Part shown: piece by piece, positions 1 to 8,199 of the stretch
Position numbering within the stretch: the first letter of the stretch is position 1
Layout of the letters: the number at the start of each line of letters is the position of its first letter
Translations under genes and position numbers: made by a program
Notes under the pieces: model-generated
The model's input: the letters and a program-made list of their open reading frames with translations, nothing else
Database searches by the model: none
What the model was told of the DNA's origin: nothing
Source of the DNA: Ganoderma boninense
Taxonomy: Eukaryota > Basidiomycota > Agaricomycetes > Polyporales > Polyporaceae
Direction of reading: 5' to 3'
DNA length: 12,574 bases
Assembly: GCA_002900995.3 (NCBI GenBank)
Contig: PJEW03000067.1
Span: forward strand, 1 to 12,574

Positions 1-1260
1 CTTTAAGACTTTGTCCAAGGAAACGGGCCGGGCACTTATAGTACAACCATGGAGGCGGAGGAAATTAAAGGTCAGTGCAGCATATCCTGAGAAAAGAATT
101 GCTGACCTTCAAGTTGGGAGTGAGGGCATTCGTGCATCACAAAAGTGTCAAGGTTGGCCTAGACCCACACTTGTCGCCTTCAACAACTTTTACCGGCACT
201 AGTTGAAGTCTCGTGGAAGAGGTCCCACAGCTCTACTTGGACAACTTCATTCTCGAACAGATAGTCCCGCTGCTCCAGTGAAGCCGACAAAACGTACATT
301 CCTGGGCGTGCCGCAGTCTGATGATCTCGAACCTCGGGACCGCCCACTGCATTCGTTGTTTCCTCGAGCTCTTGAGAGAGCTACAACACGTCGTTGGCAT
401 CCGCTTGGCCCCGTTGAACAAGATACGTCTGTAGTGGCTATGCTGCTGCCGTGCACTAAGTGGTAAGCTGCGAGTCATCAGAGAAGTCGCGTATAGATTG
501 TGCGCGTGAGGCACCGACCGGAGCCTGTGTTCATGACAACGCGCTCGGGAAGACAGGATATCGCTGGAATTCACCAAGATGATGGGCCAGCCCGCGAAAG
601 GGCCCCGAACGATCCATGCATCGTACGGGTAGCCAGGCGAGGGCAGAGGTTCGCTCGTGTCGTCGACCGCGCTTGCCCGCGATCCGTCAGGAGGCGCCGC
701 AAGGAAGCCCTTCAAGACCCCGCAATGTCGATGTCTGTCCGCAGAGCGCAGCTTAGGCATAGTAGGCTTCGATCCTCCAAATACAGCATTGACGAGGATA
801 GGACGCCCAAGAAAAGGGGATATGACAGTTGTGTGTTGGTTGCATGTCTGGACTCCAGAGTTACGTTTGCAGAGCGGCCTCGGAAAATAATTCAAAAAAC
901 GCACTAGCCATAAGCTTGAGCTGGAACCAGATAGTCTATCGATGAATGCAAGAGTGAAAGTGGGCAAGTAACATGTCGGACTCGCGGCTAGTAGATAAGG
1001 GAACCAGAAAGGCACCACGCTCAACGGATGCGTCGACAAGGTATGTTGAAAGTTTACCGTTACTGCTATCACCGGTAGGTTATCCCAAGCCCAGCTTCTT
1101 GCGTCCGCAAAACGACCAAGGCGGAGCGGAAGGGTGTCACATGGAGAATTTCCAACACGACAGCGAGAACAGCAACAGGCGAACGGAGGTCAGATTTGGG
1201 CCCACAGGAAGGGTGAGCAAGGACCAACGTGCCGCCGCGTCGTGAATCTCAAGACGTCGC
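1..1260. other. Unassigned outer segment, left copy, with competing open frames
   Basis: No gene is identified. The longest frame is 279 codons on the minus strand (233-1072), unusually long for error-rich sequence. Plus-strand frames at 11-202 and 500-907 are also partly supported by the other arm: residues 27-37 of the first (EKRIADLQVGS) and the RVRHRPEPV-type start of the second have close counterparts there. Both arms have a TAG where the first plus-strand frame ends near 200. None of the translations resembles a family I know. The segment runs off the window end, so a gene here would be partial. Confidence 0.35.
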
Positions 1261-1336
1261 TCGGACTCAGCTACTAGTGGTACAAAGTCATGGCGAGAAG
1301 AGGATGCTTACCGGACTTAGCACCGCAAATCGACGG

Positions 1337-1386
1337 AAAGAGGCATTTATGCGATTGCAAGGCCTGTGCAGATAAATGGCCTCTTT
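1337..1386. repeat. Hairpin downstream of the APH-like gene, left copy
   Basis: AAAGAGGCATTTAT (1337-1350) pairs with ATAAATGGCCTCTTT (1372-1386): 14 base pairs with one bulged C and a 21-base loop. It begins about 83 bases beyond the APH-like stop codon. The stem is present in both arms. It could be a 3' untranslated structure, a remnant of a small inverted-repeat element, or a two-sided 3' end region. Confidence 0.7.
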
Positions 1387-1468
1387 GTAGACTTCGTATA
1401 CATGCGCAACCTTGCACCTAAGGCGATGACTTGTCAGTTAAATCTCCTGCAGATTAGGAATCTTCGCC

Positions 1469-2433
1469 TCACTCAGTAGCACGGAGCATCCTGAGCCCCT
1501 CAATCGCACTTCTCGCACCTTCCTTCGCCCACCGCACCTTCTTCGTGCTCCTCCTCGTGCCAGCCCAGCTTGCTTCGCCTGCACGAGCACGACCAGCGAG
1601 AGGAACAGCGTGTACCATAGCCGCTTCGTCTTCTGCCGCGCAAACACGATCAGCGGTCCCCCATACCCTTCCACGAACGCCGCGCTGGGGTCGAGGAACA
1701 TCGTCTCCAGCAGCGGATCGCCCCATAGCGCATGCCCTACAGACGTGAATGAGGTGATCCGAACCTCTTCGTCCTCTGGGGTTCCCTTCCCCAAGTCAAA
1801 GTCGACGAATGTCGAGTGCTCGTCCCGCAAAGGGATTACAAGTAAATGGACTTCGCAGTCGTCAAATAGGATAAGACCCGATCCGCGCGACAGCGTAGCG
1901 GACGCAAGTCCTCGTACGGGAGCTTGACCTCGGCGCCGTGCGCGTCCTCGAGGATCGTCTCAAGGAGCAGCGTGAACGCTTCCTGCCAGGAGTAAAGCTC
2001 GTTAGCGGCCTGCGACGGGAGGCCGAACCAGTCGTTCTGGACGCGCTCGTGTAGCAGCTTGAGGTGCGAGCCGAGGCGGAGGTCGAGGAGGGCTTCTTGG
2101 CGTCGGAAGCTTTCCTTGAGGCCCGGGCGAGGGCAAGGGGACTCCGCCCGGGTGGGCGAGGAGAGGTATCGGGAATGGGACGAGTGATGTGAGGGATTCG
2201 AAGGCATGATTGTGGGTGTGGGGATGTTCGGATTGGGAGGCAATGAGTTTGAGGAGGGCGTGCTCCATGTTTCGAGCGAAGTTGGGCAGATAGGATTCAG
2301 ATAGGAAGGCTCGCACGGCCGTCTTCAGGATGTACGATGTTACCGCATCGGACGCGGCGAAGAACATCCGAGTCGAGGTAAAATGCGCTGCATTGATGAT
2401 TAGATCGACGCTCTCGGACGGCGATGAGCACAT
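1469..2433 (-). CDS. APH/choline-kinase-like phosphotransferase-fold protein, left-arm copy, frameshifted
   Basis: Recognised from motifs spread over three frames (2433-2002, 2243-1836, 1830-1438), with the last codons in a further frame ending at a stop at 1469. In order: TSYILKTA near 2320-2340 fits the ATP-binding lysine strand; NMEHALLKLIASQ near 2235-2270 fits the N-lobe helix; LLAHPGG near 2150 fits the hinge; DLRLGSHLKLLHERV at about 2034-2090 and WQEAFTLLLETILED at 1944-1988 are C-lobe helices; DEHSTFVDF at 1798-1824 sits at the catalytic loop; GHALWGDPLLETMF at 1696-1737 is the most typical motif; RQKTKRLWYTLFLSLVVL follows at about 1590-1638. The length of about 320 residues suits the family. 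The start is uncertain: 2433 is the first Met of a supported frame, but coding may begin upstream. Frame breaks differ from the right copy, so they look like sequence errors. APH-fold enzymes phosphorylate small molecules; the substrate cannot be told. Confidence 0.68.
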
Positions 2434-2546
2434 ACTCGAACCATTGCTGTTTGATCCCAGGGAGCACTCCGCGATTGGCGGTAGGGTGTCCCGCGGTGGT
2501 GCTCGAGGATGCGCTGGATGTCTGCCTCGCGCACCTCGTACACTTG

Positions 2547-2762
2547 CTAGTGCCCTACCAACTCGTCCCCCGTGGGAAGAAGCAAGGTTATCGATAAACG
2601 CAGGACGCCGAAGTCTTTCAGTCGGCCGAATCCGATCTGGGGTGTCTCCCAGGGAGCGCCAATTTCGTATACTGAGAGATTGGCAACGATGCCCTTGACG
2701 TCAAAATCCCGGCAGCGTGCGCCGGTGTGAGCGAGGGGAACGGACAGTAAGACCAGACGCAT
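2547..2762 (-). CDS. Possible 5' exon or N-terminal part upstream of the APH-like gene, left copy
   Basis: An open frame of 71 codons starts with MRLVLLSVPLAH and ends about 110 bases before the first supported methionine of the APH-like gene, on the same strand. The right copy (9754-9978) also has an ATG at the matching place and a similar DNA sequence, but its frame diverges after a few codons. Between this frame and the APH-like start lies a stretch that reads EADIQRILEHHRGTP in one frame, which looks like coding sequence and may link the two through an intron or a lost base. It could be the true N-terminus, an upstream frame in the leader, or chance. No domain is recognised. Confidence 0.3.
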   Translation of the reverse strand: MRLVLLSVPLAHTGARCRDFDVKGIVANLSVYEIGAPWETPQIGFGRLKDFGVLRLSITLLLPTGDELVGH

Positions 2763-2769
2763 TCTACCT

Positions 2770-3260
2770 GCAGCAGCGTAGCGCAGGGAGGATGCGACCC
2801 TCTGCGTGCCCTGAGGCCGACATATCCCCTCAGCTACAGGGCGTCGCGCATTCCGGAGGAGAGCCGCGACGGATGCTCGTCACTGCGCAAGTGTGAACTC
2901 GAGAGGCCCGTCCGAGTCGAGGAGTCGCGCGTCAGATTTCGGCAGCCACCACGCACGGCGCACGCTGGAGATTCGACCCGCGAAAAACCACCGTTTGAAC
3001 ACCCAAATATCGATGGGCCATGAGTTTTGAGGGCGTCAGAAGCTTACCTGGGATTTGTGCAAATCTTGCAAATCCTCAATGGACCATGCGTTGTTAGGTC
3101 TCCCGGCAGGCTGCCACATTGACTTCCGCTCAACGGATTGTGGAGGACAGGACCGCGGGGCTTATTGGTGATGGCGCCGTGGGAACCACATTCCATTGAA
3201 GTCGGTCGCATTATTAGTACAGCAGTGGCGCATTAGCCTGCGATCTACGAGGGGGACGTC
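2770..3260. other. Stretch without a recognisable gene, left copy
   Basis: This lies upstream of the APH-like gene (minus strand) and before the next open stretch. No frame of useful length is shared with the other arm. It probably contains the APH-like promoter, but no clear TATA box or other site can be defined. A T-loop-like GGGTCGAATC in the right copy near 9530-9540 was examined and is not part of a tRNA. Confidence 0.5.
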
Positions 3261-3265
3261 GTAGC

Positions 3266-4310
3266 TTGACCTCACTCCAGACTGTATGTAATTCTTCTCG
3301 AGCTTCAGGGGTCATTCAGCACTTCGAAAGATCTTCGGAGCATCGTGTACGCACCTCGGCCTCGAAGCTGCCTCCTCACGCGAACTCCTTCGTCCGCTCC
3401 TTGATCACGACATTGGTGGTCGTCCAGGTCTCGATGATGAAGCTCTCCTTCTCGTTCCATCGTCAGCAGGATCGCTTGACAGGCCGAGTCGCTGCGCCGC
3501 GATTAGGTAAGCTTCAGGATCAGAAGCCAATTTCGTCCCACTGACCAAAGGTGAGAGCACGCCGGCGAGAGCAGCGGTGAGCGGTGTCGATCCCCGAGGT
3601 TCTCGCCTCACGACGCACCTCTTATGGCCTCATCTCCTACGCCCTTGTCCTCCGCTTGCTAGCGAGTTTCCCTTGTGTGCGCGCCAGCGACTGCCAAGAG
3701 ATGTGTGATGAAGAGAGGTGTTGGCGCAGCGGAAGAGGCGAGCGTGGGGGGTTGGGGCCCCCCCTGGGGAACGGTCGATCTCAGCCCCGAACGGCAAACA
3801 GCTACAACGCCTGGGTTACTACCAGGGCCACCTTTATAGCCACCCCACGTTCCGTCTCAACCGCATAACCTCCGCTGCGGACAGTTTCCGCAGAGCACTG
3901 GTCGCCGCCGTTGATAGCACCAACCGCTCCACACCCACCGCACCCCAAGCACTACTCGACCACAGCGGGACGGAAACCCTCCGCGATGCCGATCCCCCCA
4001 GCACTGCTCAACCCAGACCTGTTCGTGAGTCATTTCGACCTTTTCCTCCTCGACGACGTGTCAACTTTGCCCCTTTTCGTTCGTCCGGACATGCCGCTCA
4101 TGGTCGCCCGCACACTCGCCCCCCATCCGCTGCACTCTGTCCACGGCGTCCGCCGGCACTTGCAGGGCCCCGGCAGATGGCGCATACCCCCAGCCCCGGC
4201 GCGGAACGCTCACGGGCCAGTCGCCCCCTAAAGGTCAGACTGTTCAACGTCCAATGTTCTTCGGCTACTTACGGGTCGTTCATCCGGGTCTTGGGTACTT
4301 ACTGACGCCG
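3266..4310. other. Unassigned serine/arginine/proline-rich open stretch, left copy
   Basis: Overlapping plus-strand frames (3266-3544, 3584-3868, 3718-4305, 3911-4231) code for low-complexity, proline-, serine- and arginine-rich translations. The right arm has corresponding minus-strand frames, which begin alike (LTSLQTV here, LTSLPDC there) and share GAERSRASRPLKVRLFNV near the end. That last piece is the best conserved protein-level match in the stretch and occurs without a frame change in both arms. It may be a real gene fragmented by errors. No domain is recognised. Bases from about 3800 on disagree with the right arm far more than elsewhere. Confidence 0.3.
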
Positions 4311-4939
4311 ATTGCGAACCTATGGACGACAGGCCCACGCCGGACGTGGTTGATGGAAAGCTGCGAAGCGCTTAGCGGCCTGACTGCCAGTCGACAGCAC
4401 ATACTGCCTGAACACCAGGGCGCGGTTAATCCAGCATTCATGCGCGTTTTGGTTGTTGAACCACACATCTGCGTACGAAGTCATCGGCATCGGGTCTGTA
4501 GGGCGCTGTCTCTGTGTTATGGTACGATCTGCCTGACCGTCGGGTAATCAGGCTCGACCGTTCCCTATGTGGTAGAGCGCATTTCGTCGCGCAGGGGAAG
4601 GAGGTCAACAAGGACCGGGAGTCTATCCCACTGGTACGTCGTTGCCTTGCACTGTTCATCGATGGTGCGTTCCTCAGCGGAGCGTACGTTACAGGTTCCC
4701 AGTCCACCCTCCCCCCCCTAGGAAGCTGATCGTGAGTCTCAACTGCTCCTTGGGGGACGTCGACAGTACCCCGAAATCGATTACCATCGACGGTGGATGG
4801 AGTAAGTTGTGTCAGCATGAGACCATGTTCGCGGAAATGCTGACGTTAGGATGGGAAGTAAAGAGTCGACCACGAACTGAACTGCATCAAAGGCGGAGTG
4901 GCTGCAACCCTGTCGTGAGAAGGTCCTTCGCGAAGGCTG

Positions 4940-5560
4940 GCTGACACCGTACGTTGCACGGCCGATGCAAGTGCCTTGCGAGTTCCCTAACATCCTGTGA
5001 TAGCTTCATCCTAACAGTCGCAGAACTTACGCAAGAACTCAACTGTTCTGGGACCCACGGTAAAGGCTGCCCACCTGCTGCAATTGATTTGATGAGGACT
5101 CAATCTTCTTCGAGCAGTTCCCCAAGCATTCCGATCGAGGTCGGCCTGTTCCGCATACACGAAGATCCTGCAAAATCTGCACCTCATTCGGCTCCCCGAA
5201 TTGCATCGCTCCCGGATGGCCAAGTCAAAGGCGGCGACCGGTCGTCTCCGACAAATGGCACACTGATTATCATAGATGCACCGTTCCCGCAGAGATTCAT
5301 AAGGACCCTGACACCTGTGCGATGCTGCGGCCGCTGACTCATCCAGCGACTGATTGCGACTGACTCTCCGGCTCTCACTAGCTCCTGACCCGCCATTCAA
5401 GATTGCCTGACGGGAATTGTTGAGGTGGCCTTTTCTGCCATTATGGCCAAGGCTGCGTACTTTTGGCAACAGGACGGCGCGGACCAGTCAAGTGGCACGA
5501 TGGGCGTATAGAGAGGTCTCGAGCAACGAGAGCGCGGTAGATGATTAACGACGACCTGGA
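4940..5560 (+). other. Unassigned open stretch, left copy
   Basis: The plus strand is open at 4954-5337 and shares RCKCLASSLTSCD and IPIEV with the right-arm minus-strand frame, but the reading frame changes in between, so the rest of the translation differs. The composition does not point to any family. It ends near a TAG that is present in both arms (around 5538-5540). Confidence 0.25.
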
Positions 5561-5639
5561 ACGTGCGAAGAACTCAGTAAGACAAGGTGACCGTCGAAGA
5601 CTCGGTATCGGCACAGAGGTTCCTTTTCATGACTCTTGT

Positions 5640-5712
5640 TTGTGCGGTGAGATGTATTTTATTGTATTACAATTACAATTAGGACAGCTGGTTCGCTATA
5701 TAACAAAAATAT
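5640..5712. repeat. AT-rich patch with short direct repeats, left copy
   Basis: ATTACAATTACAATTA (about 5665-5680) is a short tandem array in AT-rich DNA. The right counterpart (about 6780-6835) instead has related repeats built on ACTTGTTAAACTTGTA and ATACATACAACATACAT. Flanking sequence matches on both sides, so the repeat tract itself differs or was miscalled. Confidence 0.5.
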
Positions 5713-5883
5713 TGCCGTGCTGACCTCGGTGTGTACATTGGAGTGTTGCGGGGCGCCCATGGATGAACTGTTATGATTTGGGGAAGCCACCGCTGTAACC
5801 TCGATATATATGCGCTTTTTCGAGACGCTACGTAGAGTCCAAAGGGGTCATTCAGAGTCGAGCCAGTCAAGACCAGTCACGGA

Positions 5884-5918
5884 GGCCGGGTTAACGCCGG
5901 CCGTGAACCGAGCCGGGT
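5884..5918. repeat. GC-rich hairpins at the inner end of the left arm
   Basis: GGCCGG (5884-5889) pairs with CCGGCC (5897-5902) across a 7-base loop. Next to it, GAACCG (5905-5910) and CCGGGT (5913-5918) form part of a second hairpin, which is complete in the right arm. Similarity between arms ends at the outer edge of this second hairpin. Confidence 0.7.
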
Positions 5919-6012
5919 GCCTCGCGGCAGCGGCAACCCAGCGGCCCGCGCCCCTGCTGGTGCAGCTGACGGGGCCGGCACACCAGCACCGACGTTCGAG
6001 AGAGCTCCTTGA

Positions 6013-6046
6013 CGTCCTTCCTCGAGAGCCTTCGAGAGGAGGGACG
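6013..6046. repeat. Hairpin in the spacer, 11-bp stem
   Basis: CGTCCTTCCTC (6013-6023) pairs with GAGGAGGGACG (6036-6046) with one G-T wobble and a 12-base loop. It is followed at once by a short GCCC/GGGC hairpin at 6046-6057. It lies in unique spacer DNA, so it cannot be checked against the other arm. Confidence 0.75.
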
Positions 6047-6361
6047 CCCAGATGGGCTCGAGCTCAATGGACGCCCGCGTTCGTCAGCGGCAAGGATTTT
6101 CTCGGACGTATGAAAAATGGTCGCGGGGTGGGTAGGGACAACGTTCGTACAGGAAATGCTGGAGGGGGAACTAACATGATTTCAACACCGTCTCGGAAGG
6201 ATGAGGCGGCGTACGTAAGCGGGCGAGTTCGACGGTGCGCCTGCAGTACAAGGGGAGGGTGCATGTCAGTCTTTCTGTTGATTAGGCAGGCGTTCCAGGT
6301 TCATCCACAGTGTCGCCTTCCATCCAGCCGCCTCCTGGGGTGCGACCCACGCAAGAACCAC

Positions 6362-6384
6362 GAAGCCACAACCCTAGTGGCTTC
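6362..6384. repeat. Perfect hairpin in the spacer, 8-bp stem
   Basis: GAAGCCAC (6362-6369) and GTGGCTTC (6377-6384) are exact complements around a 7-base loop AACCCTA. No T-run follows it, so a bacterial-type terminator is not suggested. Confidence 0.8.
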
Positions 6385-6555
6385 AGGAAACAAGTACTGA
6401 CCATTGCGATAGTTTTGATGGCCGGGAAGGACGAGCTTGAGGCGATGGGAGGGGAGCGGTGCTGGATGATGGTGTGCTCCTATCAAGCTTTTCCGAAGCC
6501 GCTGGGCGCTCGCTCCACGTGGCGCCACCTTCCGAAATGGCACTACAGCGCCGAA

Positions 6556-6592
6556 GAACCCGGCTTCCGGTTCACGGCCGGCGTTACCGGCC
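6556..6592. repeat. GC-rich hairpins at the inner end of the right arm
   Basis: GAACCCGG (6556-6563), loop CTT and CCGGTTC (6567-6573) form a near-perfect tight hairpin, followed by GGCCGG (6576-6581) and CCGGCC (6587-6592). The arm boundary falls at this first hairpin. Confidence 0.75.
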
Positions 6593-6931
6593 CTCGGACT
6601 GTCTTGATGGCTCGACCTGAATGACCCCTTTGACTCTACGTAGCTCTCGAAAAAAGCGCATATATAATCGAGCTTACCAAGCGATGGCTCCCCCAATTAT
6701 AACATTGCATCATGGGCGCCCCGCAACACTCCAAGTACAACCGAGTGTCAGCACGGCAATTTTTGTTTCGACGAAAACCAGCTGTCCATACAACTTGTTA
6801 AACTTGTAGAATACATACAACATACATCTTAGCAAACAAAAGAGTCAGGAAAAGGAACCTCGTCCGATACACGAAGTCTCGACGGTCACACTTGTCTACT
6901 GAGTCTTCGCAACGTTCCAGTCGTCGATTAA

Positions 6932-7567
6932 TCATCTACCGCGCCTCGTTTGCTGCGAGACCTCTCTATACGCCCATCGTGCCACTTGATGGTCCGCTGC
7001 CGTCCTGGTTGCCAAAGTACGCAAGGCCTTGGCCTTATGGCACACTGAACAGGCCCACCTCAAACAATTCCCGTCAGCATCTTGAATGCGGGTCAGGAGC
7101 TTAAGTGAGAGCGCGGAGAGCAGTCGCAAATCAGTCGCTGGATCGAGTTCAGCGGCTCGCAGCACCGCACAGTGTACGGGTACCTTCATTGATCTCTGCG
7201 CGGACACGGTGGCATCTATTGATAAAGTTGCCATTGTCGAGACGACCGGTCTCCCGCTTTGACTTGCCATCCGGAGCGTATGCATTCGGGAGCCGATTGA
7301 GGTGCAGATTTTGCAGTGATCTTTTCGTGTATGCGAACGCACGACCTCGATCGGAATGCCTTGGGGGAACTGCTCGAAGGAGATTGCAGTCCTAGTCAAT
7401 TCAATTTGCAGCAGGTTGGGCAAGCCTTCCTGGTACCCAGCACAGTTGAGTTTCTTCGGTAGTCTGCGACGAGGATGAAGCTGATCACAGGATGTTAGGG
7501 AACTCGCAAGGCACTTGCATCGGCGTGCACGTATCGTGTCAGCAGCCTCGCGCGAGGACCTTCTCAC
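6932..7567 (-). other. Open frame of 211 codons, right copy of the 4940-5560 stretch
   Basis: This is one of the longest uninterrupted frames in the window. It starts MRRSSREAADT, contains RCKCLASSLTSCD and ends in SQQTRRGR before a TAG that the left arm also has. The left arm keeps only parts of it in frame. In sequence with this indel rate a frame of this length either is coding and was spared, or is chance. I see no motif, signal peptide or membrane segment. The methionine start is arbitrary, and coding could begin further upstream. Confidence 0.25.
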
Positions 7568-7955
7568 GAAGTGGCCAAGCCACTCCGCCTTTGATGCATT
7601 AGGTCGTGGTCGACCTCTTTACTTCCATCCTAGTCAGCATTTCCGCGAACATTGGTTCATTGCTGACACAACTACCATCCGCACCGTCGATGGTCACATC
7701 GATTTCGGGTACTGGTCGACGTCCCTCATATCAGATAATCCGCACGATCAGTCCTTGGACTGGGAAGCCTGTAACTACTGCTACCCGCGCTGAGGATAAC
7801 CGCTACCTCGATGAACAGGTGGCAAGGTCAACGAGACCAGTGGGAATGAAAGACCCGGTCCTTGATTGACCTCCTTCCCTGCGCGACGATGCGCTCTACC
7901 ACCATAGGGAACGGTCGAGCCTGATTGAACCCCGACGTCAGCGCAGACGTACCAT

Positions 7956-8022
7956 TAAAACCCCCCACAAAAAAGAAGGAAAAAACCAAAGCGGCCCCTT
8001 ACCCCCCCCCAGGAACCCGATG
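7956..8022. repeat. Homopolymer-rich patch present only in the right arm
   Basis: A run of short homopolymers (A6, A6, C6, and C9 at the end) sits in an otherwise matching part of the arm. The left arm has only about 25 unrelated bases at the equivalent place (near 4496-4520). This accounts for most of the extra length of the right arm. It looks like a base-calling failure, not a genuine insertion. Confidence 0.6.
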
Positions 8023-8199
8023 CCGATGACCTTCGTACGCAGACGTGTGGTTCAACACCAAAAACGCGACATGAATGCTGGATGTAACCGCGCACCTTGT
8101 GTTCAGGCAGTATGCCTGTCGTACTTGCAGTCCATGCCGTAAGCGCTTCGCAGCTTTCCACAACTCGATTTGTCTCCACTGTCCGTCCATTTATGTTTC

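Larger units (their letters stand above)
1..5918 (+). repeat. Left arm of giant inverted repeat
   Basis: This arm is the reverse complement of 6558-12574. Matching landmarks occur in the same order: the segment around 40-60 pairs with 12495-12515, the APH-like gene at 1469-2433 pairs with 10097-11061, the TATA-like run near 5802-5812 pairs with 6658-6668, and the GC hairpins at 5884-5918 pair with 6558-6592. The differences are mostly single-base indels spread along the whole length, so reading frames break at different places in the two arms. A few patches (about 3800-4520 and 5640-5710) differ more heavily. The mutual position sum stays near 12477-12530, so no large insertion separates the arms. 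Confidence 0.96.
5919..6557. other. Unique spacer (loop) between the palindrome arms
   Basis: About 639 bases lie between the inner ends of the arms, and the two halves do not match each other as reverse complements. No sequencing adapter is recognisable. Open frames run through it: one on the plus strand covers 5810-6400 and crosses the arm boundary, another covers 6310-6624, and one on the minus strand covers 6301-6696. None resembles a family I know, and they overlap one another, so no gene is called. Two good hairpins lie inside and are listed separately. If the palindrome is a fold-back chimera, this is genuine flanking sequence of one arm and marks the real genome continuation. Confidence 0.85.

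Noticed and set aside
1545..1927. Plus-strand frames opposite the left APH-like copy
   Set aside because: They are shadows of the minus-strand gene, whose motifs are recognisable and repeated in the other arm.
5810..6400. 196-codon plus-strand frame across the arm-spacer boundary
   Set aside because: It crosses the junction, competes with other frames, and matches no family I know. If the junction is an artefact, the frame cannot be a real gene.
5919..6557. Missed sequencing hairpin adapter as the turning point
   Set aside because: No adapter-like sequence is recognisable and the loop is far too long for a simple adapter read-through.
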